A stretch of DNA of 64,000 nucleotides from Euphorbia lathyris (GCF_963576675.1 NC_088910.1:107598807-107662806); one strand, 5' to 3'; numbered from the stretch's first letter, positions 20,195 to 32,903 are shown. Program-made: numbers and translations. Notes: generated by a model from the sequence alone, not told the origin.

Positions 20195-21797
20195 GTAAGA
20201 TGATGCTATAAATCTATGCATTTAATATATCTCTCATATATCGAGAATGATGAATGCCCAATCAATAATACCATTACCCTATGATTACTTCATGTCATAC
20301 CTAGACAATGTCCAAGCCACACCTGAATGGATTGTGTGTGATAACAGAACTAAAGCATCACACTATATAATCCAGAATACTCTTGATGATTCTTTGAGTT
20401 TGAGGATTAATTATACCTAGTGCCACAAATAAGATAAGACATGTGACATCAGACGTATTTATCCATCCTGTTATCTCATGTTGGATCTCCAATGCATATA
20501 AACCACTCATACACATCCATGTAACTGTCTAGATATCCCCATATATAAAGCTTGAGAGATCAGCTCCCTGTTTTAAAAATAGGAGACACTATTACGTGCA
20601 AGTCTCAATGGAATTATATCAATCCTCTAATAAAATGATTGACTTGGGATGTTTAAGTTTATTATCATTTATTAGAGCTATAAAGTACAATCTCACTTCA
20701 TCTTGTATGAACACTTTATATTATAAATATAAACTATGGATTTCTTCAAAAGATAAAATGCTTTTATATAGTCAACTACTCTATCGAAAATCAAATAACT
20801 CAAATGAACTAATCATTAATTTAATAAACGTTTACAAAATCATTGTCTTTAGAACACAATGCTAATAGAGCCTTAGTACGTGACTTTTTGGGTTTTGTTT
20901 CTTTTCACCGCGTACCTTATTCCCTTATTGAGCCCTCTTTTACTTTAGTTCCGAGGATTCATTTTCTCGATATCACTAGAAAAAGATGAGATACATTCCC
21001 CCCCGAAGGTGAAGGTTTATAGGAATTTTTCCACATCAACACTTCCATGAAGTAAAAAAATGTAGAAGACAAAAAGAACTTACTATTGTTGAAGATAGTC
21101 AAAGCTCTTCACCCATAAGGAAATGGAAGATATCTCTAAAAGATAAATTGAACACCCATCGAAAATTTGGAAATCACAAAATCCATCCATTTACTCTTAC
21201 TTAGCCTAGAGTATTACAATTATATGTGTGAAGCTTCAAGTGGACTTAAAAGAGCGGTCGTAATGATGCCTACTAGGAGGTGGCTGCACACATACCTATA
21301 GTTATGATGCCATCTCATGTAATGATCCACCACTAATTTTTTTTTTATCAAACACAACAAAGTATCATTATCATTTCTCTTTAACAAAAAGATTGAATGG
21401 GCTCTACGAATGCTTCCAAATGCACGGAGCCATAAAATACTTTTAGAGTCTAAAGGGGGCCATATGATAATTTGTGAATTAGCATCAGTACACATGTCTC
21501 CATCTTAGGCTGTCAAGAGCATCCAGAGCACAATGAGCCGCTAGATTCACCTAAACAAAGTATACCACCATTCCTCTCCCACGTGGACCAATATGAGAAT
21601 CTCCAAGTCCGAGTCTACATGCCAATAGATTCACCTAGAATCAATGCTAGTCCAAAATGAGTAGAATATGACTTGCCTAAATTACGTACAATTATCTTTC
21701 ACGAAATCTAAGGATAATGATTCCTTATAAATACGCCAAAAAATCCATAGTCAAGGTACATACACGTATTCTCTACAATTACTTTTATTATAATACT
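20195..21797. other. No gene recognised
   Basis: This is AT-rich sequence with short frames only. The minus-strand frame 21220-21495 resembles nothing I know. No tRNA, inverted-repeat element or LTR end is evident. Confidence 0.5.
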
Positions 21798-21880
21798 CAC
21801 TACTAGAATAATCCAGATTGCTGATGGAAATTTCTGACGGAATGAATTCCGTCAATAATATCTGACGGAATTCCGTCAAA
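21798..21880. mobile_element. CACTA-type element end
   Basis: CACTACTAGAATAATCC is a canonical-looking CACTA terminus. It is followed by an inverted array of TGACGGAAT/ATTCCGTCA motifs (21834-21870) typical of subterminal repeats. No matching CTAGTAGTG end was found nearby, so this is probably a one-ended remnant. Confidence 0.55.
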
Positions 21881-22082
21881 AAGTACTATATCCAATACAT
21901 CACTAACTTAGGCATTAGAGTGGAGTCATTTTTCAATAGTCTCGCTTTGGACATCTTTTTGTCTTAACTCTGGTACTGAAAAGATCCCTTCAGTCATAAG
22001 AGTATTACCTCACATAATCTTCAGTATCAAAGTACAACTAAATCATCTACGTATCCATTAAAGAAGAAAAACACAATTAGAA

Positions 22083-22640
22083 ACCTTTGTCTCTACTTAT
22101 TGGTTCATCGTAGTGTTTTTTTTTTTCAAATTTGGATTTACCAATTTTTGTTGTCAACACCTCCCATATGGATCCAGATGGGATTATTCTAAAATTGATA
22201 TCATAGAAAGATAAATCAAACTAGCCTGAGAATTAAAAAAACTTCAATGTCATCCCTATGCATAAGCAAACGAAAACAATTAGCCAACATGCTAAAAAAT
22301 GAAACAAGATTATTAAGAACATACTGATTATTTATAATTATAATAGATATCAATAATCAAGAAAACTTATTAGAAATCCATCATAATACATAAAGTTAAA
22401 AAAATGGATCAAAAGATTGCGATAGAAATAACATGATTTCTTCTCAAATTGATGATTTGGATGTGGATTCTAGATAGGAGGTAGAGAGTTGATTATGGGT
22501 GAAACTGAATGGGTTTCAAGGGAAGGAAGTAAAAGTGTTTTGAGACTTAAAAGCAATTAATAGATGTGTTTTAAAGGAGGGAAGATAAAGAGGGTTTTTT
22601 AGGCTTAAAAGCAATTCATAAAGAATTTATGGGAGAGCAA
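22083..22640. repeat. Direct duplication, copy A
   Basis: About 550 bp that recurs at an offset of roughly 745 bp. The copies share blocks such as GAAATCCATCATAATACA and CATGATTTCTTCTCAAATTG, with many small differences. It is non-coding. Confidence 0.8.
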
Positions 22641-23499
22641 CTTTTATGAGATGAGAGTCAGACGTCGAAAAATCCATTTAATGACACATAAGCTTTTATA
22701 CAAACATCTAATTATTCTAAAAACATGTCTGTTTTAGAAGATATATATGGATACATATCTCAATCCATAATTTTGAAAATAAAATGTTATGCCTTAACTC
22801 TCCATTTCAACTGCAACTGAAGATGCCAAAAATTTTCTCTCTATTATTAGTTCATTGTTATATTCATTTGGCAAATTTGCATTTACAATTTCTGTTATCG
22901 ACACCTCCCATTTAGGACCAGATGAGATTTGTATAAAATTGATAGAACTGAAAGAAAAATCAAGCTGATTTGAGAACTAAAAAACTTCAGTGTCATCCTC
23001 TACATATGCAAAATAAAAACAATTATCTGACAGGCTCAAAATCGAAGAAAGATTATGACTAACGTACCAATATATTTGTAAACGTAATATATATCAACAA
23101 TCAAGAACTTATCAGAAATCCATCATAATACAAAAAATTAAGAAAATGGATCGGAAGAATATGATAGAAACAACATGATTTCTTCTCAAATTGATGGTTT
23201 GGATGTGGATTCTAAATAGGAGGCAGAGTTCATTATAGGGGAACCCGAAGGAGTTTTAAGGGAAAGAAGATAAATGAGTTTTGAGACTTAAAGACAATCA
23301 ATTTTTTTTTATTGAAAGATTGACCCCATCCAGGCTGGAACCCCCGAGCTAGACCCCGAACCCCTTTATTAAAAGCTCAAGGCAAACAAAAAATGAGAAA
23401 AGGAACAAAGAATCAAACATGTACAGAAATTAAGAAAAGCGATAAGAAGCGCCTCCCCTAATGTCCCTTAAATAAACTGAACTTCAAAAGCTTGGCACT

Positions 23500-26400
23500 G
23501 AATCCCACCAGTGAAAACATGTCATGCTCCGACCAAAATTAGCCAGGGCGTCTGCCACGGCATTACCTTCTCTGAAGACATTGGAAACCACCACGTGAAT
23601 ACTCTGCATAAGTGTGATGCAATTCAGCCACTCCTGACGAACCTGTCAGGGGACAGAACGAGACTTGGAGCGGAGAATATGAACAACGTAGGTGGAGTCG
23701 CTCTCCAACCAAACACTACTCTAGCCCAGTCAGAAGCCAAACGTATAGCTCTAATAGCTGTTGTCAGCTCCACGAGGTACGCAAATGGACAGTCCAATGA
23801 CAGCGCAAAGCCACCCAACCAGCCACCATCTAAAAGCCTGATCACACCGCCGCAGCCTGCCCTACCCCTCGCAACTAAGGCGTCCGTCTTGATCTTAACC
23901 CGAGGCTCGGGGGTCCTCTACCAGCAGACCGGAAGGATCCGAGGAGCACGAGGAAAGCGTCTAGCAACACCCAGCTCACTAAGGATATGAAGCTCAACAG
24001 CAGAATTCCAGATATTACCACCTCCCGAACCCAATGAGTCCTTAATGTCGCGCCAAATCCATCTTAAAACTATCGAAACGCACGGAGCTTCATCCTCAAA
24101 GATGATTTGATTGCGAGTAAACCAAATAGCCCAAACACAACTTACCACCGCAGCAGCCCAAAGCTCTGAAATCTGAGAACTAAACCGGAATCGAGCTGCA
24201 GATTCCACTAAATCCCGAACAGAAGAAACCGGAGGTAACCGACGGCCAAACAGCGAGGCTACGCCCTTCCAAATATGCTACGTAAAATGAAAGGCAATGA
24301 AAATATGATTCATAGATTCATTATCTAATTGGCACAAGGGGCAACGAGAAACAAGACCACAGCCCCGCTTCCTTAGCTGATCAAACATTGGTAAATATCC
24401 AAGAAAAGCACGCCAGCTGATTAGCGAGTGAGCTGGGGGGATAGACGCACGCCAAATAAAGCGAGCCCAGGCCTTAACAGTCATCTACGGACGCAACCAA
24501 GCATAGAAGAGTTTAACAGATAGCTCTCCTCCGACCGTCGGCTTCCAAACACAGATTTCAGCACCATCAGGCCCTTGTTTAACCGCCCGAATTCTGTTCT
24601 GAACATCCTCAGTCAGTTCCGGTAAAGTCCAGCAGTTACCATGTAGATAATCATCCACCAATTCAGCTTGATCTCTACGCTGGCTGACAGATAAACACGC
24701 TTGACTAGCCATAGGAGGATCAATCCAAGCGTCAAACCAAAAACTCAGATTCGAGGAAGAACCAATCCACCAAAACAATGCTCTCTAATGACTGAATAGA
24801 CAGATCTAATAGATGTCCAGATTGAAGAATTGAAAATCCAATTCCGAGGCTTCCCCGACCTGTTAATAAATCTAGATCTTAGCACACGAAAGCACATTGA
24901 TTGATCCTGAATCAATCCCCAAGCTAATTTTCCCATGAGAGCTCTGTTTAATGTGATTAACTCTTTAGTCCCAAGACCTTCCTCTGCAAGCTTTTGACAG
25001 CAAAGGCGCCAGGGCACAGTGACCAACTTCCTAGTAGATATAGACCATATCCAAATAAAGTTTCTCATACAACGTCTCAATCTAGAAATTAAAGCTGTTG
25101 GCCATTTATAGACAATAAAGGAGTGCATAAAACTTCCTGTAATTAATGAGTTCACCAGAGCCACCCTCCCAGCCATGGATAAGCAATTGCCTTTCCATCT
25201 ACTAAACTTCGCCACAATGTTGTCCGCCAAGCTCGAAAGCTTTCTGCTCTTAGGGGAACCAAAGAAAAACGGAACCCCAAGGTAGCGGAAGGGGATGTAG
25301 CCTCTATTAATGCCATGATATCCGCCAAAAGGTTCCCACGCCTAGGAGAAACAGAAGGGCTCAGAAATAGCTCAGATTTTTGCCAGTTCACTTTTTGGCC
25401 AGATATGGAACCATAGATTTCAAAAATACTGTTAAGCCTGTGAAGATTACGGCCGGAAGCCTTGCAAAATAGAAGGATGTCATCTGCATATAATAAATGA
25501 GTCGGAAAAGCCATGGAGTTCGTATAGAGCATTAGATCCAATTGACCATTCTCACTCAGAGAGAGTATCCAGCGACTCAAGAAATCTTCAGCAAGCCCAA
25601 AGAGGATCGGTGCCAGAGGATCCCCTTACCTCACACCCCTCGAGCAGCTAAAATAACCACTGACAGAACCATTGTTTAAAATGGAAATACGAGCTACAGA
25701 TAAAATATTTAGGATCCAATCCCGAGATTAGAGAGAAAAACCAAAGGCTTCCAGAACAACAAGCATGAAATTCTAGTCTAGGGTATGAAACGCCTTCCGA
25801 ACGTCAACTTTAAGAGCTATGTTGCCACCAAAGAATTTTTTGCGAAGAGAATTCGTTCCTTCAGAGGCCAGGGTGATACACTGATGAATGCTCTGACCAG
25901 GGATGAAGCCAAATTGATTGTCAGAGACAATCCGAGCAGCTACCGCAACCAACCTGTCAGTCAGAATCTTAGCAATAATTTTGTAACTGAAATTACTCAT
26001 TGCAATAGGTCTATATTGATCAAGTGAGAGGGCTCCATCCACCTTAGGAATAAGAGTCATGATACTAGAACATAAACCAGGCACTATGTTACCAGTAAGG
26101 AAAAAACTCTTGACCATTTCAAAGACATCCAAGCCCACAATTTCCCAAAAGGTCTGATAAAAGATGCCAGTGAAACCGTCTGGACCAGGAGAGCTGCTAC
26201 TATCCATGGCAAAAATAGCCCTTCTAACTTCTAGATAATCCGGACAACGAGTTAAATCTGCATGTTCAGCATCACTAACCAAATTGGGGATAATTTCATG
26301 TACAATACTCAAGTTACTCGGAGTAAGGGAATCATTTTTGAACAATGATTCGTAGAAGGTGGAAATATGCGAGCCAATTTGACAAGGGTCAGTGACGATG

Positions 26401-27541
26401 TCGTTGTCGATTCGCAAAGTAGAAATTCTTGCTGAAGCTTAGCGAATTGACGCCACTCAGTGGAAAAAAAGAGCTATTGTGATCCCTACACTTCAACCAG
26501 TTAACATGAATTTTCTCCTAGAGATAAGTTTCCTTTTGTCGAAGTAAATCGTCCAGGTCAGCATGTATTTGCAATTCTGCCTAGTGAAGTTCAGCCGGGT
26601 GACCCTGATCCGCAATCTCCCATTGAATCTGACATAGTTTATCCTCAACAAAGATAATGTCCCTGTTAAAATTGCCAAAGACCTCCCTATTCTAGCGGTG
26701 AAGAATAGGTCGAAGCTTCTTTAATTTATCCCCCAAGAGCTGCATAGGAGGAAGAGCCGGATGCTCAGCTGACTAGAAATTCCTGATAAGCTCCCGAAGC
26801 CCAAAGTGGTGTGTCCACATGGCTTGAAATCTGAAACGCACGGAGCGCCGAGGGTCTTTAAAACAGCTAAAAAAATGGAGTATGATCCGAGTGATGCCTC
26901 GGGAGAGCAACACAGTTAAAACAAGTCCAAAAATCCAAAAAGTCCGAAGAAAGCAGCACTCTGTCCAGCCGACATTCAACTCTAGCTTGCCCAGTCCGGC
27001 TATTAGACCAAGTGTAAAAGGCACCGCTAGCCTGACAATCGATCAGTGAGCCCTCATCAATGAAGTTATCAAACTCTCTGCAAGGCCTAATAGACAGAGC
27101 CCTGCCAGTTTTTTCATGAGCCCCCAACACCGAATTAAAATCCCCAACGAGAATCCATTGCCTAGTCCGTCTATTCATCTGACCAATAATGTCTTTAAAC
27201 ATTATAACCTTACAATTAGCCCAGACACTACCATAAACAATGCAAATATAGGACGCCAAATTCTGAAGATGCAGCAGAATATACTGATCATACCGATTTA
27301 GAACCAATGCAGACCGAAAGCGAGAGTTGCCCAGAACCCAAAGAGAGTGAAGGCTGCGACAATTGACAGCGATTAACGAAAGTCCTAAGTTAGACCAGAA
27401 GCTTCTAGGGACTGAATCAAAATCAACCATAGGCTCCGTAAGACAGAGAATATCAGGTTTATTTAAAGAACACAAATTAAAGATGAAATTTTGAGTATCC
27501 CTATTCAGAATACCCCTGTAATTCTAGTACATCACAATCAT
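23500..27541 (-). pseudogene. LINE ORF2 (APE endonuclease, RT, RNase H)
   Basis: The ATG at 27541 is followed after a few codons by an in-frame TAG, then the endonuclease (LTEP, VGDFNSV, RLDRVL, SDHTP; 27475-26867). RT follows at 26417-25152 with SSPGPDGF, GFIPGQSIH and YADD (near 25485). A thumb/connection region lies at 25230-24485, a zf-RVT segment (CPLCQLDNESMNHIF) near 24330, and RNase H remnants at 23910-23520 ending with GNAVADALANFG. At least six frame breaks or stops separate these pieces. Catalytic motifs are retained in the endonuclease and RT, so decay is recent relative to loss of function. ORF2 would nick target DNA and copy the LINE RNA. Confidence 0.92.
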
Positions 27542-27962
27542 TTAAATCTTACTAGAGGTTTGCTGGCTCGTTTGGAACAAGATGGAAGGTTCTCTATAGT
27601 AGTCATTATTCTTTCCCTGTGCTTCGTTTTCCAATTACCCAATATACTCCAACTACTTTCCTCATCCTCTGCCATGTCCGCCCAAGTCTTAGTGCCAAAA
27701 GACCTAGATTTCGAGTCCAAATCAGAACCCTGTATTTCCTGATCGATATTGTTCATTCCAGGAAAACGCACGGAGGGCGATCAAATTCCTCCAAAAGACC
27801 CTTTTGCTTCTGCGGGCTGTCTTGCATCAAATCCCTCTCCTGCAAACTAACTGTCACTTCCTCTAGATTTCGAACCAACTCATTCAGGATCCTCCTAGTG
27901 ACCTTTTGTACCGGAACCATAACACCTACCTACTGCAGCGGAACCTTTTTAACCTGCTTGTC

Positions 27963-28865
27963 CTATACAATGTCCCTCTGAATCTCCCTGTTAGAGGTTT
28001 TTTTGCTCTCCACTGGTTTTATGTTCTTACGACACTCATAAGATATATGCCCTATATTCGAACAGACTTTGTAGAAGCTCGGAAGCCGTTCATAGACAAC
28101 GTCAATCCATATCTGTTTACCAGCCCTTTCAATGCCAAGCTTCACCGGGAGTTCTGTGTTTAGATCCACATCGATCAATAATCGGGCGTAATGCCCGAAA
28201 GCACCATCTGTAGTAGCTTTATCTAGACGTATCAAACCTCCAATACCGGTAGCAATGTCAGACAATATTTGGGGATCCCAGTATTCCTAGGGTAACGAGT
28301 ACAGACGTACCCATACCTGAGCATTAGTTGATTTATCAGCATAAGAATCGAAATCCTGGACCCAGGGTTGTAAGCGAACCGTACATGGTTTAACATTTAT
28401 AGTTCCTTTCCCTAGAAATTGATTCCTGGTCTCCTGAGACCTTATCATGACATGAAAAAATCCCCGACCAATGGAGATCAACCTCCATTCCTCCCTTAAT
28501 CTCCAAATAGCATGTAAGGACTCTTTAAGCTTCCTAACTTTCCATGGGGCATCACCTTTGCTCAGTATAAGTCGCCCAATTAGCGAGAAGGAACAGAGCG
28601 AGGCCCTCCTATCATATGCTTCTTGTGAAATTCGAACAGTTTTCAATCATTCGATCTCCGAGACTGTCGCAGAAGATGGCGGGATTCCTTCCAACTTACT
28701 AGTAACCAGTCGCGCATAAGAACACCCACCACTAGAGCTGTCGGACTGAATTCGCGATTCCGCCACCGGAGGATTCAGAGCAAATCTCGCTTTTGGATTG
28801 AAGAGAACTCCAATGCTGAAGAAGTTATCAAGGTAATCAACAGGGGTCGGCGTTTTCACAGCCAT
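27963..28865 (-). pseudogene. LINE ORF1 (DUF4283/zinc-knuckle nucleic-acid binder)
   Basis: The likely start is the Met codon at 28863-28865 (MAVKTPTPVDYL), since the longer frame would begin inside the target duplication. The order is an N-terminal variable region, a DUF4283-like segment (residues with RLILSKGDAPWKVRKLKESL), and a knuckle of the C..C....H....C kind (VCSNIGHISYEC) near 28040. In-frame stops lie at 28647 (CGA-to-TGA type) and 28287. ORF1 proteins coat the LINE RNA; this copy cannot make the full product. Confidence 0.85.
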
Positions 28866-29191
28866 AATCGGCAGTGAAGAAGCGCAGAGGGGAGCAAAGA
28901 AGACGGCGGCGGCTAGGTCATCTTTTTTCTTTTCCTTGATCAACGACAATCAATTAATATATGAGTTAATATATGAGTTTCAAGGGAGTGAAGATAAAGA
29001 GATTTTTTAGGCTTAAAATCAATTAATAAAGAATTTATGAGAGAGTATATATATATATATAAAAGAAAATATTAATTATTATTATTATTTTCCTAATACA
29101 TCCTTAATTAATAAAAAATTAATGAATAGAGAATTTAATTTATTTTATATTTAATAATTTACAATAATATTAAATAGGAGTATAATAAGAA

Positions 29192-30120
29192 AGTGGTGCC
29201 TGTAGCAGATGCAGCGGCCATGTGGAAACCTTGTGCCATGCTTTGAGGGATTGCCCGAATAGTAGAAAGGTTTGGGAAGGGGTCCTTCCTCACCACATCC
29301 TTCCTTCCTTTATGGGGTTCTCTGATATTGACTGGTTCTCTGAAGGTGTTAATGGGAATTTGTTGGCCAGTATGGAGCACGGGGCTATTCTCTTCGCTAT
29401 TATTTGTCACCAAATGTGGAAATGGAGGAATGAAGAGTTATTTACTGAGAAGACTGTCTTTATTCCTGACCTCCGGTTTTACTTCTCGAAAAAACTCTCT
29501 GTTATTACAAAGAGTTTTGAAGGAGAGCCCCTGGTTCACCCCTCCCCGGTTAAAGAGGTCCAGTTAGTTGGTTGGAGGAAGCCCAGGGAAGGGGTTGTCA
29601 AGTTGAATACGGATGGCTCCTGCCTTAGTAATGGCAGAATTGCTGCTGGTGGAGTTCTTCGGGATGCTGGTGGCGCCTCGCTGGCTGGGTTTACCCATAA
29701 CTTAGGTACGGGCTCCTCCTTTACTGCAGAGCTCTGGGGGATCTTGTCTGGCATTAAACTCGCCATTCGCATGGGTGTTAAAAGACTTTCGGTGGAGTCT
29801 GACAATTTGGAGGCTATCAACAGGATTTCGGATAGACAGGCTGTTTGTCTTAAGAGTCAGAATCTCATTAAAGCCATCTTGAGGCTTCGTCCTGCCTTCG
29901 ATTCTCTTACCTTCTCCCATATTTATAGGGAGCAAACCGCGTGGCGGATCGCTTGGCAGCTGCTGGGCATGGGGGGATGTTAGGTGTTTCTACCCTTTCC
30001 GTTCCTCCTTCTTTTCTGTTACCTTCTCTTCTTGAGGATAGGATTGGGGTCAGTCTTCCTAGACTGATCCCGGGTTAGGTTTTTGTTTGTTTGTTTTTTT
30101 TTCTTCCCTTCTTACCAAAA
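29192..30120 (+). mobile_element. 5'-truncated LINE 3' end
   Basis: The fragment opens inside a zf-RVT domain (CSRCSGHVETLCHALRDCP from about 29200). It continues through RNase H and a 3' UTR to an A-run at 30115-30125. 5' truncation with a 3' A-tail is the usual outcome of LINE insertion. Its polarity is opposite to the neighbouring full-length LINE and its sequence differs, so it is a separate insertion. Confidence 0.88.
29222..29983 (+). pseudogene. LINE RNase H domain, frameshifted at the end
   Basis: The open frame covers a zf-RVT end and a plant-LINE RNase H with the acidic residues in LNTDGSC, ELWGILSG and VESDN. Near 29934 one G appears to be missing. In the +1 frame the DNA continues with the expected NRVADRLAAAGHGG, which carries the last catalytic Asp; in the printed frame it becomes unrelated sequence. 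The fragment is part of a dead 5'-truncated LINE. Confidence 0.85.
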
Positions 30121-30517
30121 AAAAAATGAAAGGGAGTAATATCTTCTCAAATAGGCACCCATACTTACTACTTTTTTTTCAAAGGCTTGAGTTCTTGATA
30201 ATTTCTTTATTTTAATTTTTTTTAAAATTTAGGATTTTAAATAGAATGAAAAAACATGTATTATGTGTAAAAAAATCTCTAAATAAAAAGTAGTAGATCT
30301 ACTCATATGCTTTGTTTCATATGTTTTTTTAGTTGAAAATATATTTTTTTAATATCAACTTTTTATTTTGTTAAACAAGTTAAAAACGTTATATGTAGGG
30401 ATAAGGTATCAAAATAGACCTATGGTTTTCGGGAAAGTATCAATTTAGGTTTCACGTACAAAATAACACAAATATAGGTTTAACGTTTAAAACATGGTAT
30501 CAATTTAGGCATCGATA

Positions 30518-30695
30518 ACGGATTATAAAGGGTGAAAAATACCACTTTTATGGAGTTAAGAGGGTAAATAGGACATTCTATGAGTTGGAGGGCTAAATGG
30601 ACAAATTGAGAGTGTGAGAAATACCATATTTATAGAGTTAAATGGGTAAATAGGACATTCGATAAGTTGGGGGCTAAAATGACCAATTTAGACAA
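30518..30695. repeat. Two imperfect tandem units of about 85 bp
   Basis: Both units contain AAATACCA..TTTAT.GAGTTAA, then GGGTAAATAGGACATTC and a GGGCTAAA segment. They probably belong to a degraded MITE, as the vocabulary matches the MITEs at 14763 and 48510. Confidence 0.65.
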
Positions 30696-31277
30696 GTTAA
30701 AGGGTCTGTCGAAGTATTAGACCTTTTTATTATAAGAAACGCTTTTATTTTGTTTTGATTTGTTTATGGATAGAAAACTATTTTAGTTTCTTTCTTTTTC
30801 TAATTGTCTCTCCTAAAATTATATATAGCAATTGATGAGAAAATGATATATCACCAATATGCTAAGGATCAGTACTTTTTTAGAACTGCTTCCTTCCCAT
30901 CTTTTCTGGAAAAGAATTAATAACCCTCTGCCTCCTATGCTCTTTTCTTCTCTTGCTTTCCATTTTCTGACCAAATTTTTATAATTTATCAAGTTTCATG
31001 TATTTTTTTTTTTGTTGTTGCTGTTTTTTTAGTTGGTGTTTATATATTTCATCGGATCTTTTTGTTTGTCTGAATTTGATCTGCTCTTTATTATTCTTTT
31101 ATTTATACATTTTCCAGATTTATCAAGAGCATAACTTATCAATAAATCAATAGATTTAGGTGGTTGCATAAAAAAAAAAACTAATATCCGAATGTTCGTA
31201 GTCATTTTAATCTATTCACATATAAGATTTTATTCCTTATTTTTTTTAGTGTAGTTATTTTTTCATTTGAGCATAAG

Positions 31278-31430
31278 CAGTTTCACTAAAAAGGAAAAAG
31301 AAAATGTCACAGTTGTTTTTTCTTCTAAAGATAAACAGTTTCATTAAAAATGAAAAGAAAATGTCACCATTGTTTTTTCATCTAAAAATAAACAGTTTCA
31401 TTAAAAAGGAAAAAAAAAAGTCACCATCTC
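31278..31430. repeat. Triple tandem repeat of 57-58 bp
   Basis: The units start CAGTTTCA at 31278, 31335 and 31393 and share AAAATGTCACC.TTGTTTTTTC. They are non-coding. Confidence 0.8.
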
Positions 31431-31855
31431 ACTATGCAATTCAGGACTAGTTAACTGAAATCTAATAATTGCATAGTACACCATTAAGAACTTATGTACA
31501 AAAAGAATGGTGCATGCAAGGGACCAGTTTATTATACAGGAAATTAGTTCCTGCTAATTATTAATTTGAGTTAATTTATTTTCCAACCACAAGATTAGGA
31601 CTGCTCAAATAATAGATACGTCTTTAATTCATCAGGTATAATAATTATTCTGTTCGAAACGCTATCTACCTATGGATATGCCGCCTAACCCAATCTTATG
31701 ATGAGTTATCTGTGCAAGATTCACCGATATAGATGTTATTTTTTTTCTTAATCACTGATATAGATGTTATTATAATGTCAATGAGTGCTTAGTTACAATT
31801 TTACAATTGTTTTGTTTTATTAAAACATTAAGGAACAAGGTACAACTCTAACGTT

Positions 31856-32352
31856 TGTTGGAAAATTTTGAATAAAATTATATATTAATTTATATACCAA
31901 TAAATACCTCTTTTTATGAACAGTCGTGTCCTTCGTGAACAGTCATGTTCATACGTAAATAAATAGTCGTGTCTGTCCGTGTACAGTCGTGTTTATTCGT
32001 GAAACGACATATCCTTTCGAGTTCTATTTATATAGAATGGATTGTCAAATTCACAGACAGTTGGAGAAAATATTCTCTGGGATTCTTCATGTTCTCTGTC
32101 TGTTCACATTGTTCTTATTTTCCTACTCCGGTAGGCTACACACGGGTTGAGTTCGCTTGCGTAATCTGTTGTATCCTGGGAGACGATCGTCAATAGCGAT
32201 GACATCGTTTTATGGAAACTGTTAATACAGGCCTCAGATTTGTCTATCTCTTCTCTTTTAATTTCTAGTTTTATTGTTCATATTATTTTCTGTGTTTGTT
32301 TTGTTCTTTGGTTAATCACATACAACATTTTTAAGACATACGTAATCGTTTG
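31856..32352 (+). repeat. Left outer LTR (main part)
   Basis: It contains the unoccupied sites GTGAA (31935-31939) and TATTATTTT (32281-32289), which in the right LTR hold the Athila-like element and the MITE. The last seven bases of this LTR lie at 37970-37976. Confidence 0.88.
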
Positions 32353-32862
32353 TGATGCGGACATCCTAACTGGGATCACCGATCACGAGCGCTTTGGCGG
32401 ATCCTTAAACATCAGACCCACGGAGGTTGTACCTAGGAGGGCGGATCCCCAGGACATACAAGCGGGGCGGATCTAGGAGTACGCCAGAAGGCGTATCAAC
32501 ATCTACCCTGGGCGGATCTCTAAGGTTTACTTCCTCCCGAAGTAATTCACCAACAACCCTGACAATCCGTACCTGTACCATTGTACTGATTGTCGGGGCG
32601 TATCACCCATTTTACCCTTTTATGGATAGCCTTATCGGAACCCTAGTAGGGGTAGTCCTTGTCTTTTATTATCATTAGTAAGAGGTATTTAAACCCTCAT
32701 TTTGTAAGGATGTAACAACTTTTAATCAATCAAACATTATTCTCTTTGAGAACCGAGGTTTATACCTTGTTATTGGGATTCACTCCTTCTAGTTTAGCTA
32801 GAGAAAAAACTCTTTGTTGGTTTACGATTAAAACCTTCATTTATCACTTTCAATCTGTATCA
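32353..32862 (+). repeat. Gypsy 5' LTR
   Basis: This 510-bp LTR carries several GGCGGATC motifs (near 32396, 32440, 32465 and 32511). It differs from the 3' LTR by about eight substitutions, mostly transitions, and one small block (about 13 bp near 32566) missing in the 3' copy. Confidence 0.93.
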
Positions 32863-32903
32863 GTTGGTATCAGAGCCGATCGTTTCCTGACCCGAAACTT
32901 CTT

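Larger units (their letters stand above)
23304..28944 (-). mobile_element. Full-length L1-type LINE
   Basis: The element lies on the minus strand, with its 3' end at the left marked by a T-run (A-tail on its own strand) and its 5' end near 28944. The 11-mer GACAATCAATT occurs at 23293-23303 and 28945-28955 as the target duplication. The body of about 5.6 kb holds a complete two-ORF layout: a zinc-knuckle ORF1, then endonuclease, RT, zf-RVT and RNase H in ORF2. This is usual for plant L1 elements. Several nonsense changes and frame breaks make it inactive. Confidence 0.93.
22834..29048. repeat. Direct duplication, copy B, split by a LINE
   Basis: The first part (22834-23303) and last part (28945-29048) together match copy A. 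The LINE at 23304-28944 sits between them and duplicates GACAATCAATT at the junctions. Confidence 0.8.
30121..31855. other. AT-rich region with small tandem repeats, no gene
   Basis: No credible reading frame is present. There is an imperfect tandem pair of about 85 bp at 30518-30695, which resembles interior parts of Mutator-type MITEs, and a triple repeat at 31278-31430. Confidence 0.6.

Noticed and set aside
21220..21745. Possible LINE RNase H tail on the minus strand (NLAAHCALDALDS-like) and an adjoining 91-codon frame
   Set aside because: The match is only a few residues, the frame is not continuous, and no catalytic motif is visible.
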